Positions 34,163-44,765 of a stretch of DNA of 64,000 bases are shown here, in pieces. The DNA lies in assembly GCA_006384855.1 (NCBI GenBank), contig VCJN01002714.1, positions 93,154 through 157,153 on the forward strand, written 5' to 3'. The notes beneath the pieces were generated by a model, which saw only the letters and a program-made list of their open reading frames with translations, did no database searches and was not told the DNA's origin. Source of the stretch: Tetraselmis striata (lineage: Eukaryota > Chlorophyta > Chlorodendrophyceae > Chlorodendrales > Chlorodendraceae). Within the stretch, counting starts at the first letter, position 1. Each line of letters opens with the position of its first letter. Made by a program: the position numbers and the translations under genes.

Positions 34163-37100
34163 TCAAGTGTCGCCATTGCCAGCCAGTTCCATGTCGTCCA
34201 CATAGACTCCCATGGCAGCGTAGATTTCTCCCTGCCGTAGGATGAAGATGCATGGGTCTGCCTTGCATTGGATCCAGCCGACACTGATTAGCCACATGGC
34301 CAACAGCTTGCACCAGTATCTGCCAGACTGGCGGAGGCCATACAGACATTTGAGAAGTCTGCAGACTCTGCCAGAACCATCATCAAACCCCTGTAGCTGT
34401 CGCATGTACAGATACTCATCTGCCGGAATGGAAGCGTTGAGGTACGCCGCCACAGCATCAAGCTGCCGGAGGTGGAGCTGCATGGCGGCCACGATGGTGA
34501 AGAAGACCCGCAGACTGGAAATGCGGATGACAGGTGCGTATGTTTCCTTGCACGTGTCGCCATCTTTCTGGTAGTTGCCACATACAACAGCTCTGGCTTT
34601 CGCCTTGTCCAGGGTGCCATCAGGTGCTGCCTTGGCCACAAAGACCCACTGATTGGGTAGGATTGTCGCACCAGGTGGGCAGTCAACCAGTTCCCATGTA
34701 CGGTTGGCCATCAGACCCTCATACTCCTTGTGGATGGCTGGTTTCCACAGGTCGCGGAATTCTGGGCTCATCGCCTCTTTGAAGTTGCGAGGTGTAGGTA
34801 TGCCCGCAGCACTCAAGAGTGCAACTGTCTGCTGCATGTTGCTCTCGCCGCTGGGGTCCAGAGGATAGCTGGCATAATCTGGTTGGGGGTCAGATGGGTC
34901 ACGGTCCAAACAGATGCTGCCGCATGCCATCATGGCCTGATACCGAGCTGGGGGTCGTCTCTCCCGGATGGGTCTGCTGTGCTGATCACTGATGGCTGTC
35001 TGCGCTGGGTGCTCTTGTTGCTCATCTAGATCCATCTCCACCGTGGGCTGTTCTTCCTCAGCCTCAAGTATGATGGAGCTGTCAGTGTGTGGATCCGGAG
35101 CGAAGCCGCTCTCATTCTCGAGGAAACGGACATGGACGCTGACAGTGACCCTGCCTGTGGTGGGGTTCAAGACCATCCACCCAGGTGCGCTGCCAGGGTA
35201 GCCCACAAAGATGCCAGTCCAGGCCTTGGAGTCTAGCTTTTTGCGAGTGCCATCAGGGACCTTGACAAACACCTTGCAGCCATAGACTCTGGCTTTGTCG
35301 ATATGTGAATCAACATTGCCTTTGGTCAGTACAGAGAGCGGTGTCTGTCTGCCATCCGAATTACCAGCCGCTGTGACAGCACGCCGGTTCTTCAGCCAGA
35401 ACGCTGTGCTGATTGCGGTTGCCCACAGTCGGCTAGGCACTGACATGTCTGCCATCATGCTAGTGGCACTGTCCCTGATGGTGCGCCATGGCCTCTCAAT
35501 CTTGCCATGCTGATGATGGTAGTACGGAGCTGTCCACTCAGTACGTCCCCCGATGCCACCTACTAGAGCGTCCATCGCATCTGTCTCGAAGATGGAGTCG
35601 CGATCAAAGCGGACCTCGGGAGCAAACGGACCACTGGATTCTGCCCAGTACTTGAGGTAATAGTGTCTGACCTCATTTAGCATTGAACGCATGGCTGTCA
35701 GCACTTTTGCTGCCTCTTTGGTTCTCAGATGTCTGTGCCACTGAAACCTCGATAGGCGGCAAATGATGCTGATAGTCCAGCGATAGCCACCTGGTGATGT
35801 GATGTGGATAGGACCCAGTGTGTCAACAGAGAGTTGGCTGCAGCATGCATCATGGAGGGCTGTAGGCTCTCGGTTGGCAATAGCGGCTGTTGCTTTGTTG
35901 AGTAGGCAGGAATGACAGAGGAGATTCCTTACATCCGTAGGAAAGGCAGGTACAGCAGGTACACCATTGTGATGTTGTGCCTGGACTGTGCCCATGCCGG
36001 GATGGCCTAATCTCTTGTGCCACAAAACTGCAGAGTCCTTGATTGTAGCACTAAGCATGGCAATGCTATCTTGTTGTCCAGCAGGGTTAGGAGCAGCTCC
36101 ATCCGCTGGCGCGAGGTCCAGTAGGTAAAGGCCGTTGTAGCCTCTCAGGCGCACCACTCCTGCGTCCATGGTCACAGTGCCATAATCAGTTCCACCCGGA
36201 AAGTGGATGGTACCAGGTAGATGTTTCTGTAGCCATGACACGCTGAGTAGTCTGCCTACACCCATGGAATTCGTGTTGAGCAGGGATGGACAATAAACAG
36301 CTGGCATTCGCAAAGTGTTGTAGCCACCAGAGGTGAGTGTTGCCCTAATAGCCACAGTGCCGCTGCCCTCGATGACGGTGCCTACGCCACCAAGTTCGCC
36401 CTTGTTCGACTCGATTCGAAATGTTTCGAAGTCGGATTTATGTGCCGTGACATTCTGGGGAGCGCAAGCAGAGTCTGCGATCCATGCCTGGCTGACACTT
36501 GGGGCGTTACTCAGTTTCGAGAAAAATGCCACGAGGGTTGGGGGAGCAGTGGTAAGGGTGGTCACCCCACTGAGAAGCATCTCCTCCTCCTCGAGGGTCA
36601 GCTCGTCGCCGGCGTCGGTGTCGTCGCTCGGCTGGTCGGTCACAGCTGCAGTGTTGTCGTCCTCAAACGCCGCGAGAGCAGCACCAGTCGACGCCTTAGT
36701 CTGAGAGTCTCCGGGGTACTTGATTTTCAGGGCCTTGATTTTGGCGCGCTGAAAAGTCAGAATAACCGAGTCACTCGCAGTGCATTGGCTAGTTAGGTGC
36801 TTCTCGCCACAAGATCCACACTTGCCGAACCATGGCGACTTGTGAATCCTGCGAGCAGTCCTAGGCGGGTTCTGAGCTGTGAGAAATGCCGCAGTACCCA
36901 CCGAAGGTGCGGGAGCTGCAGGAGCTGGTGTGGAACACAGTTTGGCATGGACACGGAGTTCGGCGAACAGCTCTGCCGCAGTACACCGATGTAAGTCGAG
37001 ATTCCCTGCGACGACTGTCTTGATAGTATCGTATTTTGCGGGAAGTGCATTGAGCACTGTCGGTATCAGTAAGGAGTCGCGGAGCTGCTCGGTGACCTCC

Positions 37101-38035
37101 ATAGCTGCGTCGTATGCCTGGATAGCCTCCCATTTGCGGTCGAGGAAGTCGACAAGTGACTCCGTCGAGTTCTTGTCGAGTGTGCGATTGACTTCGTCGA
37201 GCAGTGACATGGTGTGGTGCACGTCTTGTCTGTCGAGACGATGGCACATATTGCCCCATGCTATCGCACCCCGGTTGACCGCAGTGGACTGAGAGAGGTT
37301 CTTGAGTTCCGAGGTGGCACTCGGGTGGTGCTGGGCGATCTGCACCAGCGTGTGGTAGAGATATGATTGCAGCTGTGGGTCGATGTTGGGATCGTTCGGG
37401 TCAAGTAGAATCATCTGTTCCATCACCTCCGGCACAGAAGTGTTGATGAAGGATAGGAAAAGATGTTTCCACGTTGTGAAGTCTGAGCTCCTCTGGAGCA
37501 TCGGTGGTGTGAACTTCAGTGCCCTACCCAGCTGGTCGATGCCTCGTTGTGGTCCCCGTCGGGCCCAGATGCGGCCATCCGCAAGGTCCGCAGCGCTGAT
37601 GGTCTGGCGTCTCGCGGGTGCACGATAAGGCGCGGACACGCCGAGGTAGCCTGTCCGTCCGGTAGCTCTATCGACTGAGGTTCGCGACTGTGGCGGTGGT
37701 GGCGCAGCTGTCGGAGACTGTCCAGCTGTCGGGGTATGTCGAGACATGGATGCAAACATCCGTCTGACATCAGCCATCAGGTCCCGTTGCTCCGCCATAA
37801 AGTCGGCCTGACTTTGAGACAGTTGATCCGTGACAGCGTGCATCTCGCTCTGCATCTCTCCGTGCTGGAAGTCTTGTCGTTGCTCCAGGTTAGATATCTG
37901 ATGCTCTAGCCTGGCCACTAGGTCTAGTCTCGGTTGATCGGAAGATCCAGGAAGAGACTTGCCAGTGTCGACAGCAATGCCAAGTCCCGGGGGAATAGGA
38001 GTGTTGCCTGGTCGAGTGGGTGAGTCGTCTGCCAT
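34163..38035 (-). CDS. Copia Gag-Pol, main open part
   Basis: 1290 codons from ATG at 38035. Gag-like N-terminal region with a coiled-coil-type segment (residues ~40-100). Variant zinc knuckle CGSCGEKHLTSQC near residue 407 (C-x2-C-x3-H-x4-C, one residue shorter than usual). Protease motif near 522 reads D-S-A rather than D-S/T-G. Integrase has an H-x4-H start (HKRLGH, ~675) with CHSC near 706, then catalytic Asp near 737 and 812 and Glu near 845 (KIERPW). Reverse transcriptase starts near 1112 and reaches the YVDD box near 1280. A TGA (34165-34163) stops the frame a few residues after YVDD, while the same frame continues with reverse-transcriptase sequence beyond it. It is probably a nonsense mutation, compatible with C-to-T at a CGA codon. 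Confidence 0.9.
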   Translation of the reverse strand: MADDSPTRPGNTPIPPGLGIAVDTGKSLPGSSDQPRLDLVARLEHQISNLEQRQDFQHGEMQSEMHAVTDQLSQSQADFMAEQRDLMADVRRMFASMSRHTPTAGQSPTAAPPPPQSRTSVDRATGRTGYLGVSAPYRAPARRQTISAADLADGRIWARRGPQRGIDQLGRALKFTPPMLQRSSDFTTWKHLFLSFINTSVPEVMEQMILLDPNDPNIDPQLQSYLYHTLVQIAQHHPSATSELKNLSQSTAVNRGAIAWGNMCHRLDRQDVHHTMSLLDEVNRTLDKNSTESLVDFLDRKWEAIQAYDAAMEVTEQLRDSLLIPTVLNALPAKYDTIKTVVAGNLDLHRCTAAELFAELRVHAKLCSTPAPAAPAPSVGTAAFLTAQNPPRTARRIHKSPWFGKCGSCGEKHLTSQCTASDSVILTFQRAKIKALKIKYPGDSQTKASTGAALAAFEDDNTAAVTDQPSDDTDAGDELTLEEEEMLLSGVTTLTTAPPTLVAFFSKLSNAPSVSQAWIADSACAPQNVTAHKSDFETFRIESNKGELGGVGTVIEGSGTVAIRATLTSGGYNTLRMPAVYCPSLLNTNSMGVGRLLSVSWLQKHLPGTIHFPGGTDYGTVTMDAGVVRLRGYNGLYLLDLAPADGAAPNPAGQQDSIAMLSATIKDSAVLWHKRLGHPGMGTVQAQHHNGVPAVPAFPTDVRNLLCHSCLLNKATAAIANREPTALHDACCSQLSVDTLGPIHITSPGGYRWTISIICRLSRFQWHRHLRTKEAAKVLTAMRSMLNEVRHYYLKYWAESSGPFAPEVRFDRDSIFETDAMDALVGGIGGRTEWTAPYYHHQHGKIERPWRTIRDSATSMMADMSVPSRLWATAISTAFWLKNRRAVTAAGNSDGRQTPLSVLTKGNVDSHIDKARVYGCKVFVKVPDGTRKKLDSKAWTGIFVGYPGSAPGWMVLNPTTGRVTVSVHVRFLENESGFAPDPHTDSSIILEAEEEQPTVEMDLDEQQEHPAQTAISDQHSRPIRERRPPARYQAMMACGSICLDRDPSDPQPDYASYPLDPSGESNMQQTVALLSAAGIPTPRNFKEAMSPEFRDLWKPAIHKEYEGLMANRTWELVDCPPGATILPNQWVFVAKAAPDGTLDKAKARAVVCGNYQKDGDTCKETYAPVIRISSLRVFFTIVAAMQLHLRQLDAVAAYLNASIPADEYLYMRQLQGFDDGSGRVCRLLKCLYGLRQSGRYWCKLLAMWLISVGWIQCKADPCIFILRQGEIYAAMGVYVDDMELAGNGDT

Positions 38036-38434
38036 GTCGATGTTGTCCCAGCTGCCCCAGTGAGAAACGCGTTCTGTCGGCCAAGCCAGATGTCACAGAC
38101 CAAGTAGCAAACTGTGGAAGTCAGTCTGACCTCCCGCTCCGCAGCTCTGGTGCCTGTATGTGCGTTGCGCGTCACTCACACCACACCCCGATCCGGCTGA
38201 CGCTGATATCCTGCGGCTGCAGAAGTCACCAGGGATACAAGCCAGCCAAAGAGAACGTGGTATAGATGAGGACTCTGGTGTTCGAATTCTGTCTACGTCT
38301 GTCTAAAATTTTGAATAACTAATAACTAAGCACAGTGGAGTTTTGTGTTCGAATCTCGGAGACTCGACTCGGCCTCGGAGGCTCGAGGATCTCGCCCGGG
38401 ACGAGATATACTTGCACACTTCTAGAATGTGTGA

Positions 38435-38446
38435 GGGCCCATAACC
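38435..38446 (-). promoter_or_regulatory. Primer-binding site, internal initiator-tRNA-Met type
   Basis: Immediately downstream of the 5' LTR in element sense, the DNA reads GGTTATGGGCCC. It is complementary to the conserved anticodon stem-loop of eukaryotic initiator tRNA-Met (GGGCCCATAACC), not to a tRNA 3' end. Drosophila copia is known to prime from such a half-tRNA; the same mechanism is inferred here. Confidence 0.75.
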
Positions 38447-38758
38447 TGAACGGCTCAACCGATGAGTGAAGGAAGGTGGAAGTGCTCGGAGCTACTTACA
38501 GTGGGTGCAGCGAGCCGGGCTCGAGCAACTGGGACTAATGAAGTGAGCAGAGCAGCTGCGCGAGCCGAGCCTATTAGGATGGGCGGGGCGCGCGCACTAG
38601 CGTGCTGATACTAGTTCTGTAATCTACGATATCTACAGTACTATTGTCTTGTCTTGCTCGGGTCGGATGTGAAGTCCGGACGCGCGCGCAGCACGCCATC
38701 TACTGATATTGGTATCAGTAGATTGCCAGAAGGACCTGTCAGAGCACATACTCCAACA
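38447..38758 (-). repeat. 5' LTR of the copia element
   Basis: 312 bp, no difference seen from the other LTR. It would carry the element promoter; I could not assign a TATA box with confidence. Confidence 0.95.
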
Positions 38759-39154
38759 CAGAGGAGCATGATTTTACAGGGTTTGGTTTAGGGTTTAGGG
38801 TTTGCTGAAACCCGAAATGCTATCACTGTGTTGAACGTTGAGTATATTTTGTCCACTGTGTAATGTTGCTACTGAAATGCTTGTCACGTAATTCATACAA
38901 TGTGTCTTTTGTAGACCATATGCCCCTGCCGTACGCGTGCTGTGTGAATCGTTTTTCATTGATATGTTTCAACGGAGGGAGGGGGCGCACGCCCATCGCT
39001 AAAAAGGTGCTTTGGCTTCATTACAAGATTTTGGAAGGGGCCAGAAAGCCTAAGAGGTAGATCCGCGAAAATGAACGAAGTTAGGAGACGGTGGGTGTGG
39101 CAGTCGCGGCGCGACCTCAAAGGGAGATGGGGACATACAATGTTAGCTATGCTC

Positions 39155-39505
39155 GTACCGATACTCGGCTGCCCGTTATCGATACTCGCACAGCGCGATG
39201 TACTCGGCTGCCCTTGTACCGGCCATATGGCTATACATGCGGCTGCCCGCAGGTATACGAATCCTTATTATTGCTTACATTGGTTTCGGAGCCTTTGCTG
39301 CGATCCAAGAGGTCACTGGTTCGATTCCCCTCACCCGGAAATCGGATTCGTCGTCCATGGATGGGACAGGATGGAATGTTAGCTACACACGTACCGATAC
39401 TCGGCTGCCCGTTATTTATCGATACTCGTACAACGCGATATACTACAAGTACTCGGCTGCCCGTGCACCGGCAATATCGCTATATGTGCGGCTGCCCACA
39501 GATAT
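39155..39505. repeat. Direct repeat, about 105 bp, two copies
   Basis: Copies at about 39155-39256 and 39393-39505 share ACTCGGCTGCCCGTTAT, CGATACTCG, the GTACTCGGCTGCCC core and a GGCTATA/CGCTATA...GCGGCTGCCC end. Confidence 0.75.
39265..39335 (+). ncRNA. Possible tRNA-derived (SINE-like) sequence
   Basis: Contains a near-perfect B box (GGTTCGATTCC at about 39313-39323) and a weak A-box-like stretch (TGCTTACATTGG) about 43 bases upstream, the spacing of an internal RNA polymerase III promoter. A partial anticodon arm is foldable, but no acceptor stem forms. It is not a functional tRNA. Confidence 0.25.
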
Positions 39506-40079
39506 ATGACATGCTCGGATCTTTCCCATTGCTTTCATATACGAGCCCCCATGGTGCTTTTAACCACACGACGAAGCAGCACGCCGGAGCAGCGCTACCC
39601 GGGATGGCTGCATCGGGTAACCGTGCGGGGAGATGCCTTACGGGCGTACGGCATCTTCCGTTGGACGATGGCACTGCCGAGGTCAATGCTATTGGGCCGA
39701 TGCATCTGCTCCGGCGGTATGGGCACACCACGTGGACACACTAGTGACGTACCGCGCCTCATGAGTAGGTAAGGGAAGAGGAAATCCCAACTACTAGTAG
39801 TAAACATTTCAACGGAGGGAGGGGGCGCATGCACATGCCGAGAAATATCTAGGGCGCCGGTTGCAGGGCGTTGTCCGGGCGGGAGAGCAGAGATCGCCCC
39901 AGAGAAAAACGGCTGGCTATTGTCGCACGGCAGGGCGTGCGAAGGGCGGGCGGGGGGTAGTGGACGATGTAGTATGTAGCCAGCTTTGCGCAATGTTGGG
40001 GCTACAACAAGGGCGGCCCGACGAGCCAAGCGTGCATGGACGGCCCGTTGGCGCCGATCGGATGCGTGCCCGGGCCGAG

Positions 40080-40830
40080 GAAGCGACCGGGGCACATGGT
40101 GCCATGGCGGCCCGATGGCGCCGACCAGCTGCGTGCCCTGGTTGCGGAAGCTGCCGGGGCACATGGAGTAGTGGCGGCCTAATGGCGAATAAGACCAGCT
40201 GCGCGATCGGGCCGCAAAAGTAACCGGGGCACATGGTGCAGTGGTGGCCTAATGGCGCCGGCTAGCTGCGTGTCCGGGCCGCGGAAGCAGCAACGGGACA
40301 GATGGTGCAGTGGTGGTTTGATGGCACCGGCCAGCTGCGTGCCCGGGCCGCGGAAGCAATTGGGGCGCATGCATGGAGCAGTGGTGGCGTGATGGCGCCG
40401 ACCAGCCGCGTGCGCCGGGGCCGCGCGGAAGCAACTATTGGGGCACATGGTACAGTGTTGGCTTGATTGCGCCGACCAGCTACGTGTCGAGGCCGCGGAA
40501 GCAACCGGGGCACATGGTGCAGTGGCGGCCTAATGACGCTGACCAGCTGCGTGCCCGGGCCGCGGACGCAACCGGGGAACGTAATGCAATGGTCGCCTGA
40601 TGGCGCCGGCCAGCTGCGCGCTCGGGCCGCAGAGCAACCGGGGCACATGGTTCAGTGGTGGCTCGATTGCGCGGACTAGCTGCGTGTCCAGGCCGCGGAA
40701 GCAACCGGGACACATGGTGCAGTGGCGGTCTGATGGTGCCGCCAAACAGGGTGCCCGGGCCGCATAAGCAACCAGGGCACATGGTGCAATGGTGGCCTGA
40801 CGACGCCGACCGACTGCGTGCGGTGGCGGC
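40080..40830. repeat. Minisatellite, unit about 66 bp, about 11 copies
   Basis: Units recur at roughly 40090, 40158, 40227, 40290, 40365, 40444, 40509, 40575, 40642, 40709 and 40777. They share GGGGCACATGGTGCAGTGG, a GATGGCGCCGACCAGCTGCG core and GTGCCCGGGCCGCGGAAGC. Long open frames on both strands derive from it. Confidence 0.9.
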
Positions 40831-41824
40831 CCGATGGCGCCAGCCGACTGCGAGGGAAGCCCCGGGGTGGCATACAACGGTGGCATGTGGGGGCCCGCCC
40901 GACTCGCTGCGTGCATGGGGTTGCAAGGGGCAGCCCGGTTGTGGCGCGAAGCGCGTGGAAAATACCATATACCATATACAACTGGCGCCGGGATCGCTCC
41001 TGCACGGAAATGGCGGTCTTCTTCGCCGACGAGCCGTAGGCCCGCCGGCGGCATTGGGGGCTCTTGTGTCGCGAGGCGTGAAGAGCGTTTCCCACAAATA
41101 AGTGCAATTGTCGTCCGTGTGGGACACTGGTTGTCGGCTCGAGGAGTAGCCGGCGCACGGTGCCCTCTCGACGGTCGTCGACCGTTCCCATGCAAGCGAG
41201 ACACGTCCTCGAGCTGGGCGAGAGGCATCACTTATGAGTGGCTTGTACACCAAAGACCTTGCATGTCACGAAGACACGAGCTCTGTCGCGGCGCAACCCC
41301 TTGGTGGGTGCGCCGCGACAAAGAAAGATGGGGACACACACGCCCCGGTGCTTTTAAGCGCACAACGATGGCAACATTGTTACCATTAGGCCTCCGTGCG
41401 GGTTGCCCCACCGCTCGTGACGCTCGGCTTCCGGTCGGGAAGCTACTTAGGGCAGCCAATACCACTCGCCTGACCATCTTCCAGCTCGTTGCCTTCGGCA
41501 ACGCCCCCCGTCTGCGTTTCCGTGTTCCACGCACCCACCTCCGAATTCCCCCCACTTTCGCCGTCCCTTATTTTAGCCATACAAGTGAAGTCTTTCCAAG
41601 TAAATCAGCCTTCGCACCCTCTTTGGCAAAATCATTCTCGTGACCGTTCGACACCTCCCTATAATGAACCCACCCTAATCGTGAAAAGGGGGAGGGGGCA
41701 TTTCAAATCGTGTTCGTACTTTAATTACTTGATGTCCCCTATATTGAACCAAACCCTACCGTAGTGAAGACGGGGGAGGGGCCCCGGATGTTCATTGCTA
41801 TAGAAGTACCGGTCGTGTCAGTGT

Positions 41825-44765
41825 TATGCTCTAAACTATTTTATGTGGTTTCTCTCACTGTGCGGGATAGCCTTGGCGCGGCGCATGTGGTGCGCTTGTG
41901 CGCACACATGTTTACGGGCCGGTCATATTAACCACCCGCCTCCAGAGCAGCCGACCAGTCCACTCTCCTTTGCCGCGGCATGCTCCATCGAGCGCCCCGC
42001 AGCAAAATCGCGGCAATTTTGCCGCGCATGGTGCCGGTCTTCCGCCATCGTAACATGTACGGTGAGCGTAGCCCCCCCCCCCCCCCCCCCTGCGGGCAAA
42101 ACCCGTTAGGGTTTGTTTTGTTGATGGACGGACGCCGCTTGCGACGCGCTAACTACTGCATGCAAACGAGTTGCTGATTACTCGCCCAACGCGAAGAGAG
42201 GACGGAGCCGCAGTGCTTCCTCACTCAGCGGAACAAGGTTCAAGCCGTTCGACAACTATTGTGGACCGACAGTGACTTCTTGCTGCCCCACCCATGTGGT
42301 CATGACTCAATCCGTACTAGCCCCTACTCGGCGCGTATGTAGGTGCCGAGATGCGCTCCGCTTGGGGCGCATGCTCGTCGGCTAGCGCACATGCAAGCAC
42401 TAGTTGACACTGCACGGCCGGTGGTCAAGCCAGCGCCCAATGGCACTACATGGCTACTCCAACGCTGCGGCACTTGTATTGTGCCGCGCACCGTGGACCC
42501 TGACGCCGACGCGGAGAGGGTCAGCAGTGTGACATGGCCCTCTATCTGCTCACCCCCCTCGCGACATCCATCGCGCCGATTCATGTACCCCCGAATGCCC
42601 CTTTATGAGACATCGCATCCGTCGTAGTCTCGGCAATTGTTAAGTCGCCGGTGTGAATCGCCGCGTTCTCACCCGGACCTCGTGGTGTACGCGTTCCGGT
42701 TATGGAGGCTCTTTCCCCCTTCCTTTCATCAGGGGGGTGTCAATGGAGGATGCTACTCCGGCCCAACTGAAGTTTATGGACGACGGTGAATTGGCTCGCT
42801 TCCTGGCCGTTGGGGCATTGGAGCGAGGCTACTGCGCAAAATGGGTGTCTCGACAGCTCTTGGCTCCGAAGCCTAGAACAAACAAATGAAGGCTCAATCA
42901 TCATAGACCCTCGCCCCCTGAACCCCTACTGCAAGACGCGCGATCTTTCGTTCGCGCTCTCACATTTGCGCACTTTGGCGCACCAGGGGGATTACATATT
43001 GCATCACATGGACCTGCAAAGATGGGTTTTACACGGTTGGAATCGCCCCCAAGGAAAGGAATTTTTTACTGTCAATTACCGCTGGCCTTCCCATGGGCTT
43101 GTCTTTGTCCCCTAATAACTTCTATCAATTCGCCAAATACGTGCTCACCATGGCATTGCGTCGTAACCCGACTGAAGCAGACGGCACAGCAGTCCCCCGC
43201 CGCCGATTTGGCATGCGCATGTTGCCTTTATCCCTTTAATGGACGCTTTCTTGTTTCAAGCTCGCACCCATGCTGAGGCCATTTGGTAACGCGACTACAT
43301 CGAACGCCAACTCTCGGGGTTTGGCCGATTGCGCAATCTCGACAAGGGTGTCAGGGAGCCCACCCAAAAGCTCGTGCACCTAGGGCTAAAGATTGACACG
43401 TTGGGGTCGCCTACATAGGCCCTACTCTTCGTGCGCAGGCTGAGAAACTTGCCATGATTGCGCGTACCGTGAAACGCATGATCCATCATGCGAAACGCGA
43501 CCGCCGGCGCCTGCATGCTCGCGAACTGGCCGCCCTCGCAGGCAAGAGCCATTTTGGTAATCAAGCCATCGCCCCCGCATGTTTCTACTTTTGCGAGCCG
43601 CATGATGTGGTCAAGACTCGCGACTCTTGGTCGCGCCGCGTTAAGCTCACCCGCCAGCTCGAATGTGACATGCAATGGTGGGTGGGCGTGCCCACCCAAT
43701 ACAACAGCGGCCTTATTAGCCGCCCTGTCGAAACCGGTTGCTTGCACGTCGCGACAGTTCGTCGTACGGTTAGGGCGCTGTTCTGAGCGATGAACACCAT
43801 GAAGCTCGGGTTTTTTGGTACGACGATGACCGCTTTGCGCACATCGCCGTGTAAGAGCGCTCAACGCCGCCCGTGTGGCTATTGAGTCCTTCCTCCCCAT
43901 GCTCCGAAACCGTCACATATGCTTGCACGAGGATAACCTAGCGGTTGTCGGCGTCCTCACCAACCTCACCTCTCGCCGAGCTTCATGATTGAGCTGTGCA
44001 AAACATGGTACCTCCTGGACACGCGCGGTATTACCCTGTTCGTGCACAACATTTGTTCCGCGGCGAACATATGGGTTGACCACCTCAATCGCGAAATTGA
44101 CAGCAACGATTGGCTCTCCAACCCGCGTCATTTCGCCTCGTTCACTGCTAAGTGGGGAGCCTGCACCATCGACCGCTTTGTGACGTCCGAAAACCCCGCT
44201 AGCCTGACCCGCGGCGCGAGGCCGTCGACGCCTTGCGCCTCTCCGACGCTGCATGGCATGGCGAACGTAGCTATGCAAGCCCCTTGGAACCTCATTGGAA
44301 ATTTTGTCTCCAAATCGGTGTCCTGTGGTGCCCCAGCCATCGTCACCGTTCCCTACTGGTCTGACAAAGCTTGGTACCCGCTCCTCTCGGAGATGTGCTC
44401 CGACATGCGCTCTTGGAAACCGCGCACGATCTCTTCATTCCTGGCCGTACTGGCGAACGCCTTCCCGTTGGCGTACTCTGGTGGGCTTTCGTCGCCTTCA
44501 ACAGTCCCGCCCGTGTCCCTCGCCCGTCGCCTGCTGCGCCTGGCATTTCCTAGTCGGCAAACCATACGTGTCTTGTGAAATGTTCTAAACTAACTATTTA
44601 TGTGGTTTATCTCATTCTACGGAATAGCCCTTGCTCGGCGCCCGTAGCACGCTTGTGCGCGCGCATGTCTATAGGGGCCGGTCAGGGCTATCACCTGCCT
44701 CCACGGCGGCCGACCGGTCCACTTTCTTTTGCTGTGGCACGCTCCATCGAGCGCACCACAGCTCC
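41825..44765 (+). mobile_element. DIRS-like retroelement, decayed, with diverged terminal direct repeats
   Basis: Two direct repeats of about 180 bp (about 41825-42003 and 44578-44762, perhaps 75-80% identical by eye) enclose a decayed reverse transcriptase/RNase H region. Shared landmarks include TTATGTGGTTT, GCGCTTGTGCGC-like sequence, GGGCCGGTCA, CCGACC(A/G)GTCCACT and GCTCCATCGAGCGC. The coding segments resemble the DIRS/Ngaro reverse transcriptase class. The element is old, judging by repeat divergence and broken frames. No tyrosine recombinase was recognised. Confidence 0.6.
42653..44578 (+). pseudogene. DIRS-like reverse transcriptase-RNase H remnant
   Basis: Read across several frames: ELARFLAVGALERGY (about 42785-42835); IIIDPRPLNPYCKTRDLSF (about 42900-42955), the motif-1 region; GDYILHHMDLQ (about 42988-43020), motif A with a short deletion after it; GLSLSPNNFYQFAKYVL (about 43095-43150), the S-P step. 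An MDAFLF segment follows near 43240 where the catalytic Asp-Asp motif is expected. RNase H-like segments come next: RRRLHARELAALAGKSHFG and WSRRVKLTRQLECDMQWW (about 43500-43690). The C-terminal region (ANIWVDHLNREID, CTIDRF at 44050-44180) matches the TIDRFAS-type end of these elements. Several in-frame stops and frame changes make it non-functional. Family placement is from motif memory. Confidence 0.65.

Larger units (their letters stand above)
32823..38763 (-). mobile_element. Ty1/copia LTR retrotransposon, nearly intact
   Basis: Full element from LTR 38447-38758 (5') to LTR 32828-33139 (3'), flanked by a CAGAG duplication (32823-32827 and 38759-38763). Both LTRs are 312 bp, start TG and end CA, and look identical by eye, implying recent insertion. 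A purine-rich tract (GAGGGGGGC in element sense) abuts the 3' LTR. Coding order is Gag, protease, integrase, reverse transcriptase, RNase H, which defines copia. The coding frame carries two nonsense codons, so this copy is probably not autonomous. Confidence 0.93.
38764..41820. other. No gene recognised; repeat-rich intergenic DNA
   Basis: Contains two TTTAGGG units near 38785-38805, a direct repeat at 39155-39505, the minisatellite at 40080-40830, and short duplicated motifs. One of these (TTTCAACGGAGGGAGGGGGC) occurs near both 38967 and 39807. The long open frames on both strands at 40.5-41.6 kb follow the minisatellite and lack domains. Confidence 0.45.

Noticed and set aside
34163-38035. 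Host gene interpretation of the 1290-codon frame
   Set aside because: Flanking identical LTRs, target duplication and the integrase/reverse transcriptase order show it is a copia element.
39265-39335. Functional tRNA
   Set aside because: A good B box, but no acceptor stem and a mispaired T stem.
40373-41643. Several 100-270 codon frames on both strands
   Set aside because: They arise from the 66-bp minisatellite and neighbouring GC-rich DNA; no domain, start context or splice support.
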